Below, piece by piece: positions 1 to 7,559 of a stretch of DNA of 11,041 bases. Below the pieces are notes generated by a model. It searched no databases. It was not told where the DNA came from and saw only the letters and a list, made by a program, of their open reading frames with translations. The translations under genes were made by a program, and so were the position numbers. The DNA is from an uncultured Pirellulaceae bacterium (GTDB lineage: Bacteria; Planctomycetota; Planctomycetia; Pirellulales; Pirellulaceae): positions 1 to 11,041 of the forward strand of contig CAMYNE010000088.1 of the NCBI GenBank assembly GCA_947259675.1, given 5' to 3'. The stretch's first letter is position 1. Each line of letters begins with the position of its first letter.

Positions 1-405
1 CCTGTCCCGGAAAATCGAGCACAACGAATACTTTATGGGCAAACCTACGAAAGTTTTTTGTACTGTGATCAAATTGGATTGGCATTGGTTGGTAAGACAA
101 AACAACGCCCTGAACTACTCATTACGAATGATCTCAAAATCTTGCCGCTCAATGAGCTAGTTGAGTCACCGGTTTTGTTAGTCACACCACAAGACGAGCA
201 AACAAGACTGGACCTCCAATCCAAGTCACAACAGCTGGATTATTTCGACATTCACGAGCAGAGAATCTGGACGGAGAGCCAGACGAATTCGGTGTTAGAT
301 CAGATTCGCCAGCTTTGTTTTGAGTTCACTGAATCGATTCCGATTGACGAACCCTTCGAACGCATCGCTCAGGCAATCGAAGAAGCCCAAGCGGTCGTAC
401 GTTAA
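1..405 (+). CDS. 3' end of an unrecognised gene (partial, runs off the left edge)
   Basis: The frame is open from the first base of the window to a TAA stop, giving 134 residues of a protein whose start lies outside. A TTG at 58 is the first possible start inside the window, but nothing upstream of it looks like a ribosome site, so the gene very probably begins further left. The visible part is soluble and acidic, with no membrane segment, cysteine cluster or recognisable catalytic motif; the last 40 residues look helical and Glu/Gln-rich. It lies 44 nt upstream of the SNF2 helicase on the same strand, so the two are probably co-transcribed and may work together, but I cannot name its family. 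Confidence 0.6.
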   Translation, partial: PVPENRAQRILYGQTYESFLYCDQIGLALVGKTKQRPELLITNDLKILPLNELVESPVLLVTPQDEQTRLDLQSKSQQLDYFDIHEQRIWTESQTNSVLDQIRQLCFEFTESIPIDEPFERIAQAIEEAQAVVR

Positions 406-449
406 CACCATCGGCGGTCAAACTCAATGATCCAATCAAAAGTATCACC

Positions 450-2168
450 ATGAATCAAATCTGGATCAACTATGACTGGCAATCTGAAATCGGTCGCGAC
501 AGTGTTTCCAAAATCGAGACTTGGGTAGCCAGAAACGATGATGCGACGCCCGTCGTTTCAGCCAGTTTTCGAAAGCGGCCTGTCAAAACCAACAGCTACT
601 TTTTCTTAGAAGAAGAACCGGTGGAAAAAATGCCTCCCAAGCCGAGTGGTCAGGGAGCTGCAACGGCAAAATCGGAAATTGACGAACGGGGAAAGCCTGG
701 CAAAAAGCAGGGCCGTACCCGAATCCAACCCCCGAACGACGTAATCAAACTGAGCGATCGATTGTTCTATCTGCTTCAGCCACCGTTGGAAAACCTATTT
801 GCGGGAGACACGATGGAGTTTCCCTTCAAACCCTTCCCGTTTCAATTCGCTGGCGTTGCGTTTTTGTTTCCTCGACACAGTGCGATTCTGGCTGACGAAA
901 TGGGCCTTGGAAAGACGATGCAGGCGATAACCTCCGTACGCATGCTTTTACGAACCGGCCATGCGAAAAGCATATTACTCATTTGTCCCAAGCCGCTGGT
1001 AACTAATTGGCTGCGCGAATTCGCGTTGTGGGCCCCCGAGATCCCGGTTGCTGCGATTCAGGGTAGCCAAAATCAACGGAAGTGGCATTGGACTTGCGAT
1101 CGAGCACCGGTCAAGATTGCGAACTACGAATTGTTGACGCGAGACGAACCAATTATGAAACAGTTTGAACTGTCTTATGACTTGGTCGTACTCGACGAAG
1201 CCCAACGGATTAAAAACCGTTCTAGCGCCACCAGCAAGACGATTCGCGAAATCAAGCGTTCACGTAGCTGGGCATTGACCGGTACGCCAATTGAAAATGG
1301 TCTCGAAGATCTGGTAGGTATTTGCGAGTTTGTTTCTCCGGGCTCGTTAAACGTCGGGATGACGCCGCGTGAAGCCCGCCGGGAAGTCAAAGATATGATC
1401 TTGCGGCGTACAAAAGATTTGGTCATGACCGATATGCCTCCACGTTTGATGCGCGACGCCGAACTCGATCTCTCATCTGAACAATATGAAACGTATCGGC
1501 AGGCCGAAAATGACGGCGTGCTGAGGTTGAATCAGATGGGGCACGAAATCACGATCAAACATGTTTTTGAACTCGTATTGCGGCTGAAACAAATCTGCAA
1601 TTTTGATCCAGCCACCGGTGAAAGTGCCAAAATGGAACGGCTCAAGGCAGACATGGAAGAAGTCGCAGCCAGTGGTCAAAAGGCGATTGTGTTCAGTCAA
1701 TGGGTCGACACGGTGCGCCAAATCAATCCCTATCTCCAGGAGTTTCGACCGTTGGAATTCCACGGCAGAATTCCTTCAAAACAGCGCGATTCAATCTTGG
1801 AAGAGTTCAAGAACGACCCGACGCGAAGCGTATTACTTATGAGTTACGGTGCCGGCAGTGTCGGGCTCAATCTTCAGTTTTGCCGCTATGTCTTTCTGTT
1901 CGACCGCTGGTGGAATCCGGCTGTGGAAGATCAAGCCATCAATCGCGCCCATCGGATCGGCGCTGCTGGGAGCGTCACCGTCACGCGGATGATTTCAGTT
2001 GGTACAATCGAGCAACGAATTCACGACATCCTCGAAGAGAAAAGAGAGCTTTTCCGCGAAGTACTATCTGACAACGATCGTCCCGCCAAACGAGGGCTTT
2101 CCAAAGAAGAGATTTTCGGCCTTTTCAATCTACGCACGCCAGAAGGCAAGATCAAAAAAGTAGCGTAA
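450..2168 (+). CDS. SNF2-family DEAD/DEAH helicase (ATP-dependent DNA translocase)
   Basis: A 572-residue superfamily 2 ATPase with the full SNF2 motif set: motif I LADEMGLGKTMQA (147-159, Walker A Lys155 or 156), motif Ia around ICPKPLVTNW (178-187), motif II DEAQ (249-252), motif III LTGTPIEN (276-283), then in the second RecA lobe IVFSQW (413-418), motif V GAGSVGLNLQ (467-476), the SNF2 signature DRWWNPAVEDQA (485-496) and motif VI NRAHRIG (498-504). The first 120 residues are divergent, with a basic Pro/Gly/Lys-rich linker at 62-95 and no SWIM zinc finger. Bacterial members are thought to remodel protein-DNA or RNA polymerase complexes; the substrate here is unknown. The ATG follows the upstream gene by 44 nt with only a weak A-rich ribosome site. 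It is compact, shorter than RapA (about 970 residues). It converges on flhB and has no evident flagellar link. Confidence 0.93.
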   Translation: MNQIWINYDWQSEIGRDSVSKIETWVARNDDATPVVSASFRKRPVKTNSYFFLEEEPVEKMPPKPSGQGAATAKSEIDERGKPGKKQGRTRIQPPNDVIKLSDRLFYLLQPPLENLFAGDTMEFPFKPFPFQFAGVAFLFPRHSAILADEMGLGKTMQAITSVRMLLRTGHAKSILLICPKPLVTNWLREFALWAPEIPVAAIQGSQNQRKWHWTCDRAPVKIANYELLTRDEPIMKQFELSYDLVVLDEAQRIKNRSSATSKTIREIKRSRSWALTGTPIENGLEDLVGICEFVSPGSLNVGMTPREARREVKDMILRRTKDLVMTDMPPRLMRDAELDLSSEQYETYRQAENDGVLRLNQMGHEITIKHVFELVLRLKQICNFDPATGESAKMERLKADMEEVAASGQKAIVFSQWVDTVRQINPYLQEFRPLEFHGRIPSKQRDSILEEFKNDPTRSVLLMSYGAGSVGLNLQFCRYVFLFDRWWNPAVEDQAINRAHRIGAAGSVTVTRMISVGTIEQRIHDILEEKRELFREVLSDNDRPAKRGLSKEEIFGLFNLRTPEGKIKKVA

Positions 2169-2199
2169 TAGCGCAGGCTCAATTGTTTCAATTGGATCA

Positions 2200-2224
2200 A
2201 GCTGCAATTGGGACTATTGCAGCT
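2200..2224. terminator. Hairpin between convergent snf2 and flhB, possible bidirectional terminator
   Basis: AGCTGCAAT (2200-2208) pairs perfectly with ATTGCAGCT (2216-2224) around a 7-nt loop. It lies in the 61-nt gap between the ends of the helicase gene and flhB, where a shared terminator is expected. Beside it, CAATTG-TTT-CAATTG (2180-2194) is a second small palindrome. Neither strand shows a proper T-tract after the stem, so intrinsic termination would be weak; the role is inferred from position. Confidence 0.35.
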
Positions 2225-2229
2225 GAATT

Positions 2230-2997
2230 CTACGATTCTCGCCCATACGATTGGTGCAGCTGGCGACGTTGAGCGACGACTGTGGGATCGCCGGTTTGCA
2301 TTCGAGCTTCGTCTCGTAACTGCTGATCGGTCATGCGAATTCTTTTTTCGAAACTCCAGCGCTTCAGCCCGTAGTCGATCAGAGACAGAAGAAACAAAAC
2401 AACCGCAACATGAAAACTGACTGCCAGTACAAGTCCAAACAATGATTCCACCAGTTGTTCGGCAGGCAACGCAGCCAATTCAAAAACCTGACCACGTTGC
2501 AGCCAAAAACTCGTGATCGCCGTCCATCCTGCAACCAACGTCTTGGGTAATCCAACGAATGGTATCGAAACTAGATTCGTCGAAAAAATGTGTTGCCACC
2601 ATTTGTTAGGCCCCAGCCGTGTCATGTCAGGTACCACTTGTTGCGGCCGAAAAACGAGACCCGTCTGGCTCCAGTGTGATAATATTCCCAGCACTAGCAT
2701 CAATCCCATCAAGGGAGCAAGAACAGCAGCAAAGGAGAAAGTCGTTGATTGAAGCTGCGTTGTCGTTGCTGCCGCATCAAGCGACAAATTGGTTCCTGCG
2801 CCCTGCCATTGCGAGATCGTCCAATTGCGAATCCAGCTTCCGATACCGCCAAGCAACAAAAATGCCGCCGCAAGTCCACCGATCAAGTGAATCGCATTCG
2901 CCAGTTCATAACTCTTTGGAGCGTCTCCATCGCGACGAGCCTGTTCGCGACGAATTGGAGAAGCCGGATGAGTTGCGTCGCCAGAGAATTCAGACAC
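2230..2997 (-). CDS. flhB: Flagellar export protein FlhB, lacking the C-terminal autocleavage domain
   Basis: FlhB is the switch component of the flagellar type III export gate: its four-helix membrane part wraps the FliPQR pore and its cytoplasmic domain, autocleaved at NPTH, changes export from rod/hook to filament substrates. This 255-residue protein matches the membrane half. Seen are the basic N-terminus (IRREQARRDGDAPKSYEL, 15-32), hydrophobic segments near 36-56, 88-107, 142-166 and 181-206, the conserved loop QTGLVFRPQQVVPDMTRLGP (111-130) and the linker DYGLKRWSFEKRIRMTDQQL (208-227). It then ends at 255, just after the linker; typical FlhB is about 350-400 residues. NPTH is absent and only 61 nt separate its stop from the helicase gene, so the domain is not displaced by a nearby frameshift. 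It starts at GTG, with GGGAG (3007-3003) 5 nt upstream. It is last in the fliOPQR-flhB run, 28 nt after fliR. Confidence 0.9.
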   Translation of the reverse strand: MSEFSGDATHPASPIRREQARRDGDAPKSYELANAIHLIGGLAAAFLLLGGIGSWIRNWTISQWQGAGTNLSLDAAATTTQLQSTTFSFAAVLAPLMGLMLVLGILSHWSQTGLVFRPQQVVPDMTRLGPNKWWQHIFSTNLVSIPFVGLPKTLVAGWTAITSFWLQRGQVFELAALPAEQLVESLFGLVLAVSFHVAVVLFLLSLIDYGLKRWSFEKRIRMTDQQLRDEARMQTGDPTVVAQRRQLHQSYGRES

Positions 2998-3025
2998 GGT
3001 GACTCCCAGAGGTTCATTTCAAACG

Positions 3026-3790
3026 TTAAAAAATGGTGTGATTCGCCGGTGTGATTGCCGCTTGGATTACGTCAACCGCCTGTTTCCAGTCGTCGACGAA
3101 CAACCAAATACACCCGCCAAGTGTCAGAAATATCGCAAGTAACATCACAGCGAGATTCCCATTCAAACCGAGATGAAGCATGTTCATCTGCGGATAGGCT
3201 CTCCCAATAAGTCCGATCACGACCGTGGCGACCATGAGCGAGGCAACTGCCGGGCCGACACCTCGCAGGGTTAACACGAAACTCTGTTGCAGCAGTTCGG
3301 TCACCAAGGCCAAAACCGAATCCGTCTTGAGTGAAGATCCGAGGGGAAGATTCACGAATGTGTCAAGAACAGCCGAAATGATCATTTCCGGCCCACCAAT
3401 CAATGCGAACACGGCCAGTGAGACGATTCCAAACAGTTGACTAACCGAAGAAGTCGCTTGTCCAGTGTTCGGGTCCAGCTGATCTGCCACTTGCAATCCG
3501 GCCATCTGTCCGATGACCGACCCGACCATATGTGCGGCCGCAAACAAAATCGACACCCCCAGCCCCAGCAACGCGCCGATCAAAATTTCCGAGAGAAGGG
3601 CCGAAACGATCGAGCCTGGCTCAAGAGGGACAATCGACGGGTCCACCAGCGGCAAAGCGATTATCGTAATCGCAAATGCGATTCCGACTCGAGGCATACG
3701 CCCGACAACGCGACTGCCTAACAATGGAGCCGTCATCATGACTGCCATCAATCTGGCCATGACCAACATGAATGTAACGGCCAACTCCAT
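3026..3790 (-). CDS. fliR: Flagellar biosynthetic protein FliR
   Basis: FliR is an inner-membrane component of the flagellar export gate, present in one copy and completing the FliP5-FliQ4-FliR1 helical pore. At 254 residues it has the family's usual length. It shows several hydrophobic segments across the chain and the conserved stretches EILIGALLGLGVS (68-80), GQMAGLQVADQLDPNTG (94-110) with its Asp-Pro, and LIGRAYPQMNMLHLGL (194-209) followed by the last membrane helix (211-232). The ATG lies 2 nt after the fliQ stop, indicating translational coupling. A GGAG-type site is present 14 nt upstream, inside the end of fliQ, which is rather far; a weak AAAG lies closer. Nothing in the core appears degenerate. 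Confidence 0.95.
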   Translation of the reverse strand: MELAVTFMLVMARLMAVMMTAPLLGSRVVGRMPRVGIAFAITIIALPLVDPSIVPLEPGSIVSALLSEILIGALLGLGVSILFAAAHMVGSVIGQMAGLQVADQLDPNTGQATSSVSQLFGIVSLAVFALIGGPEMIISAVLDTFVNLPLGSSLKTDSVLALVTELLQQSFVLTLRGVGPAVASLMVATVVIGLIGRAYPQMNMLHLGLNGNLAVMLLAIFLTLGGCIWLFVDDWKQAVDVIQAAITPANHTIF

Positions 3791-3792
3791 AA

Positions 3793-4311
3793 TTACTTTG
3801 TCCGCTCCTCAACTTGAGCATCAGCCGTTCGAGGTGCCGACGATTTTTTCAAGCCGCCCATCACTGGCATTGAACTGTGGGCGCGATTGGTCAAGTTGGG
3901 CATGCTGTTGCTCTGCCCCAGCATCGGCATCGAACTTGTTGAACGACCAAATGCAACCTCATCCTTCCGCTGGCCGCCATCCGCATTGGGTTGCATCCCG
4001 TCACGCGGAAGCTCAACGGAAGGAGCAAACGAACTCGATTTCCCCGACAAACTTATGAGTGGACTCTCAAACGATTCTTTTGTGAAGTCCACCATTTGTT
4101 CCGATAGCCACGGTAGCGCCAGCGCAAGGGCCAGAATCATTAATAAGATCTTGGGCACAAACGAAACAGTCTGGTCCTGTACTTGGGTCATGGCTTGTAG
4201 AACACCAACGGCTAATCCAATCAGCAAGCCCACTGCGAGAATCGGACCGCCAACGATCAGGCACGTTCGCAGGGCTTCTCGTCCAATGTCGACAGCGTCT
4301 TCTGGATTCAC
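3793..4311 (-). CDS. fliQ: Flagellar biosynthetic protein FliQ with a long Ser/Met/Pro-rich C-terminal tail
   Basis: FliQ is the small two-helix subunit of the FliPQR export gate, normally about 89 residues. Residues 1-88 are a clear FliQ: VNPEDAVDIGREALR (1-15), first helix 16-39, LQAMTQVQDQTVSFVPK (38-54) and second helix 55-68, ending near FTKESFESP (76-84). After this comes a tail of about 84 residues, unrelated to FliQ and hydrophilic, with SMP at 127-129, 136-138 and 147-149 and a charged end (VEERTK). The frame is open further upstream (to an ATG at 4437, inside fliP), but the family N-terminus begins at the GTG at 4311, which has AAGGA 8 nt upstream, so that start was chosen. The tail is in frame with no stop or frameshift, and fliR starts 2 nt after its stop, so it appears to be truly translated. 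Confidence 0.92.
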   Translation of the reverse strand: MNPEDAVDIGREALRTCLIVGGPILAVGLLIGLAVGVLQAMTQVQDQTVSFVPKILLMILALALALPWLSEQMVDFTKESFESPLISLSGKSSSFAPSVELPRDGMQPNADGGQRKDEVAFGRSTSSMPMLGQSNSMPNLTNRAHSSMPVMGGLKKSSAPRTADAQVEERTK

Positions 4312-4319
4312 GGGTGAAT

Positions 4320-4324
4320 TCCTT
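4320..4324 (-). promoter_or_regulatory. Ribosome binding site deciding the fliQ start
   Basis: On the - strand this reads AAGGA, 8 nt before the GTG at 4311. It coincides with the start of FliQ homology and therefore supports the 172-residue reading over the longer frame that overlaps fliP. Confidence 0.6.
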
Positions 4325-4396
4325 GAGTTTGAATGTTTCGTCAATGACTGTGACGGGCCAATGATCTTGTTAAAAGCGTATTTGACAGCTGCATAC

Positions 4397-5401
4397 CTAC
4401 GTAAACGGACCGAAGCTCTCCAATAACATGCCCACAACCAAAGTCCAACCGTCGACCATCACGAACAAAATCAACTTGAGTGGAAAACTTACCATCGTCG
4501 GAGGCAGCATTAGCATGCCCATCGAAACCGTGACGGTGGATACAACCAAATCAACGACAAGAAACGGCAGGTAAATTTGAAAACCAAGGAGAAACGCGAC
4601 TTTTAGTTCGCTAATCATGAACGCCGGTAATAGTACATTCAGCGGGACTTCTTCAATGCTTTCCGGAATCTGCTGAGATTGCTCCGGCAGGTACTTGTAA
4701 AACATTGCAACCGAATCGCCGTTGTTGGCAGCTTTGATCTGGCGGCTCATGAATCGTTTGATCGGAACGACGCCTCGCTGCCAAGCCTCTTTCCATTCCA
4801 TTTCTTGCGACGACGCGGTATACGGATCAATCGCTTCGGTTTTGATCTCATTCCAGACCGGAGCCATGACAAGCAACGTCAAAAACAAAGACAGAGAAGT
4901 AATCACCTGGGTCGGTGGTAGTTGCTGGGCTCCAAAGGCCTGTCTTAGCAGGCTAAGCACAACCACTACGCGAACATAGCTGGTCGTCATTAACACGATT
5001 GCCGGAGCAAGGCTCAACGCCGCCAACAGTAACGCGATTTTTATCGTGGAGCCAGTTCCCTCACGCGATGTGAGTTGCTCAGCTTGCTCTGCCAGGTAGT
5101 CCGAAAAATCAGAATGATTTTCGTCGGAGATGGCATCTGACTCAGCATCCAAAGGCAACGATGCTTCGGGGAAAGCCGTGTACGTTTCTTCGACGTCGGC
5201 AGGTTGATTCAAGGAGAACCCAGTGGACCACGGAACGGCTTCCTGTCCGGCTGAGAGTCCGGACAGACTCAACACGATTACCATCACGGTGAGCTGTAGC
5301 CGCCTTGAACCAGCATTGACCCTTATTCCGGATACCAGCCAACGAAGATTGGCCAAAATGAAACGGGCATTATTGATCGACTTTTTGCAATTCAAGGGCA
5401 T
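4397..5401 (-). CDS. fliP: Flagellar biosynthetic protein FliP with an extended N-terminal region
   Basis: FliP forms the five-subunit core of the flagellar export pore in the inner membrane. The FliP core occupies about 115-334: IKIALLLAALSLAPAIVLMT (120-139), SYVRVVVVLSLLRQAFGAQQ (141-160) with LPPTQVITSLSLF (161-173), the periplasmic segment with MEWKEAWQRGVVPIKRFM (201-218), then VLLPAFMISELKVAFLLGF (256-274) and the C-terminal helices with MLPPTMVSFPLKLILFVMVDGW (298-319 region). The protein is 334 residues against about 245 in enteric bacteria. The excess is N-terminal: a basic stretch, a signal-peptide-like core VMVIVLSLSGLSAG (39-52) and an acidic spacer (53-112). The ATG is 22 nt after fliO and has only a weak ribosome site; an internal start near residue 39 would still keep the signal peptide, so the exact start is uncertain. 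Confidence 0.95.
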   Translation of the reverse strand: MPLNCKKSINNARFILANLRWLVSGIRVNAGSRRLQLTVMVIVLSLSGLSAGQEAVPWSTGFSLNQPADVEETYTAFPEASLPLDAESDAISDENHSDFSDYLAEQAEQLTSREGTGSTIKIALLLAALSLAPAIVLMTTSYVRVVVVLSLLRQAFGAQQLPPTQVITSLSLFLTLLVMAPVWNEIKTEAIDPYTASSQEMEWKEAWQRGVVPIKRFMSRQIKAANNGDSVAMFYKYLPEQSQQIPESIEEVPLNVLLPAFMISELKVAFLLGFQIYLPFLVVDLVVSTVTVSMGMLMLPPTMVSFPLKLILFVMVDGWTLVVGMLLESFGPFT

Positions 5402-5423
5402 CTTATTTTCAAGCCGAGCGAGC

Positions 5424-6311
5424 TCACGCCTCGAATTCGTTGTGATGTTTTGACTGTGAAACGACTTGCGTCAGCGTTCTCAAAATCTGTTCCAACTCGC
5501 CATTCGAGCTGGAACTGGGAGCAGCTGGCTGTTGAACCAATGGGGTCGCGATCACTTGCGGCTGCACGATTGGCGCAACAACGGGTGTCGGCGCTGCGGC
5601 GGGCGCCTTGTCTTGAAGTTGACGTACCAGATTATTGAAAACCGTTCTTTTATCGGATTGCCCGCGGGTTCCGCGACCGGAACAAAGCGAGGTAATATGT
5701 TCCACTTCGGTTGGGTCGGTGATCTCTCCAATTGGATGCGTTCCTTCAGGCCCGTTGATCAGCAGCAGAAGTTTTGTACCCAACCTGACTAATTGAAGAG
5801 TCTTTTTTGGTCCGAATGTCGTTTGTCCAACAACTTGAAGGACTTCGGAAGGCAATCCACCGGACCCGCCTGGCGAAAACCGCCGCCACACCCAAACGAA
5901 ACCAAAATATCCTCCCAAAACAATCGCCAACGAACCAATCATTTTTTGGACATCGGCGCCGGCAAATTTTTGCTTCAACCGCTCGCCCCAACTTCCCACT
6001 TGTTGATACGAATCCTCGACGCCAGAAAATTCATCGACAGCGTCATCTCTGATCTCGGCAAACATGTTGTTTGAACTGTCTGCCAGTCGTTCGGCGTTGT
6101 TTGGCAATCCGACTTCATGGCTCGCAGACTGAACATCAGGGTCGCGTTTGACGGAATCGTTAAGCCACAATGTCTCTGGATCGACTTGGGGAGGTTGGTC
6201 GCGATAGCCCTGTGAAAAGGCGAAACCCGAAGCAAACAACGTAAACGCGATTGCGATCAGGCCACTTTGCAACCAAAAACAAACAGTGTCTTTTGTTGAA
6301 GTTTGTCTCAT
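5424..6311 (-). CDS. fliO: Flagellar biosynthetic protein FliO
   Basis: FliO is a membrane scaffold that helps assemble the FliP ring of the flagellar export gate. This 295-residue protein has a signal-peptide-like start (hydrophobic 16-33, AFSQG at 31-35), an acidic periplasmic stretch (40-118), one membrane helix (about 124-142, followed by WRRF) and then the conserved cytoplasmic beta domain PSEVLQVVGQTTFGPKKTLQ (154-173) with VRLGTKLLLL (175-184), the typical FliO pattern. The end is an Ala/Pro/Gln-rich tail (235-267) and a short helix. GGAAG lies 9 nt before the ATG. Its position directly ahead of fliP confirms the assignment, because FliO is weakly conserved. It follows the broken fliF after a 198-nt gap. 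Confidence 0.87.
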   Translation of the reverse strand: MRQTSTKDTVCFWLQSGLIAIAFTLFASGFAFSQGYRDQPPQVDPETLWLNDSVKRDPDVQSASHEVGLPNNAERLADSSNNMFAEIRDDAVDEFSGVEDSYQQVGSWGERLKQKFAGADVQKMIGSLAIVLGGYFGFVWVWRRFSPGGSGGLPSEVLQVVGQTTFGPKKTLQLVRLGTKLLLLINGPEGTHPIGEITDPTEVEHITSLCSGRGTRGQSDKRTVFNNLVRQLQDKAPAAAPTPVVAPIVQPQVIATPLVQQPAAPSSSSNGELEQILRTLTQVVSQSKHHNEFEA

Positions 6312-6509
6312 CTGAAACGACTTCCGTGACGAAAAAGATAAAGGGACGATCCGTGCTAATTCCGTCCATGAAATTTTGGGAGTCGTCTTTTCGCTGAATC
6401 TCTGTCGGACGACAAGATCAAACGGATCAGTTTTGGCGAAGTGCGGTTGCTAGCAATCATCTTCAGGATGACTCGCCCGTTCTTGACTTCCATTGGACAG
6501 TATTGACCA
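6312..6509 (-). other. 198-nt gap between fliF and fliO with a doubtful 45-codon ORF
   Basis: In this operon the spacing elsewhere is under 90 nt, so the gap is noticeable. On the - strand an ATG at 6493 opens 45 codons to a TAG at 6356; the product would begin MEVKNGRVILKMIAS and is basic, but there is no ribosome site and I recognise no family. No FliM or FliN motif appears in any frame. It may be untranslated leader for fliO, a remnant of a lost gene, or a small gene. Confidence 0.25.
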
Positions 6510-7559
6510 TTAAGCTGCTTTGCGAATCCAGGATTTGATCACTCTTGCGGCCGTGTCTGGATCCTGCTCGATCAAGCGGCTCAACTGTTGCTCCGCTTCT
6601 GCCTTGGCTTGGTCAGCCACCTCGTTGGATTCGTGCACGGCCGATTCGATGGACAGAAGTTCGTTGTGGCTCGCTGGATGGGGCACCGGCTTGGATTTGG
6701 TAACCACCACCAGCATCATCAGCCCGATCAAGAGCACGGCGGCGGTTGGCCATTGACTGCGAAACAGATCCCGCATTTGCTGCCATCCTGCGATCGTTGA
6801 ATCGTTTGGATGCCGATTCAAGACGACGGAAATTGGGTAGCTATCCGAATTGTCAAAGGAAGAGATGGGCAACACAGGTCGAATCTTCTCTATTAATTCC
6901 GATTTGAGTTTTTCAAACTTGTTTTCCAGCAGATTGGGTGGAACTGCTTCAAGCGGAAATCCAAACAGCGTTTTTCCTTTGACCGAACCGTATCTTGCTT
7001 CGACCGCTGCTTGAGGCACGGTAATGGACACGGCAACACGTTCAACCGTAATTGGCAACATGTTTTGAGACATCTTGATTTGTGCAGTCGTAAGCTGCGT
7101 TGGTGGTTCCTGTGCGGGTGGACCATCCATGTCATCAATGGACGCGATTCCATTTGCGCCAACGGAATCTTCGCTCGTTCTGTCGATCGGTTTTGAAGTG
7201 TCGGCTAATAGATTCGGGATCGATGCAGCACGAGCGGGAGGATTGGAACTCGACTGCTGCTTTGATACGGACGCGTAATGAATTTGTACATCGAGTCCAG
7301 GATACGTGCTCAGTGCTCGTTGAATTTCGTTCTCAAAAAAGCTCCTTCGGGAATCGTTCGGATCTATTGAACTTTCCTGCTGATATTGCTCCGAAGGCAT
7401 CGCATGATTTGGAAAAGCGCGTCCGGTGCTGAGATCGGTTACGACGAGTTGTTTTGAGTCCATGCCGGCAAGTGCGCCGCCGATTATTTGTCGGATGACT
7501 TGGTTCAAAGGCAGATCGCGATTCGGCGATGTCCATTTCAAACCAGGCCTGCTCAACAA
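6510..7559 (-). CDS. fliF: FliF MS-ring protein, C-terminal part of a frameshifted gene
   Basis: This frame carries the second half of FliF, the flagellar MS-ring protein. LNQVIRQIIGGALAGMDSKQ (18-37) and VVTDLSTGRAF (39-49) match the end of the ring-building domain; then come a variable Ser/Pro-rich periplasmic region (about 100-160), further ring-building sequence (164-250), the second membrane helix WPTAAVLLIGLMMLVVVT (270-287) and a C-terminal helix with EQDPDTAARVIKSWIRKA (331-348), the FliG-binding tail. Numbering is from a TTG at 7559 that has no ribosome site; the first residues before about 16 are not FliF-like and are probably never translated from there. The upstream half of FliF lies in another frame (8004-7333) and the switch occurs near 7500-7515. 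The reading stays open for 349 codons, so the break is recent or a sequence error. Confidence 0.8.
   Translation of the reverse strand: MLSRPGLKWTSPNRDLPLNQVIRQIIGGALAGMDSKQLVVTDLSTGRAFPNHAMPSEQYQQESSIDPNDSRRSFFENEIQRALSTYPGLDVQIHYASVSKQQSSSNPPARAASIPNLLADTSKPIDRTSEDSVGANGIASIDDMDGPPAQEPPTQLTTAQIKMSQNMLPITVERVAVSITVPQAAVEARYGSVKGKTLFGFPLEAVPPNLLENKFEKLKSELIEKIRPVLPISSFDNSDSYPISVVLNRHPNDSTIAGWQQMRDLFRSQWPTAAVLLIGLMMLVVVTKSKPVPHPASHNELLSIESAVHESNEVADQAKAEAEQQLSRLIEQDPDTAARVIKSWIRKAA

Noticed and set aside
975..1763. Three - strand ORFs opposite the helicase gene, considered as a possible displaced FlhB C-terminal domain
   Set aside because: None contains NPTH or FlhB-like sequence, and all lie under conserved SNF2 motifs.
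3513..4426. Long + strand ORFs (181 codons at 3513-4058 and 179 codons at 3887-4426) opposite fliR and fliQ
   Set aside because: They are antisense to well-recognised FliR and FliQ, overlap each other, and their translations are low-complexity mirrors with no family resemblance.
4312..4437. Extension of fliQ to the ATG at 4437
   Set aside because: The extra 42 residues overlap the end of fliP, do not resemble FliQ, and the GTG at 4311 has a good AAGGA site and the family N-terminus.
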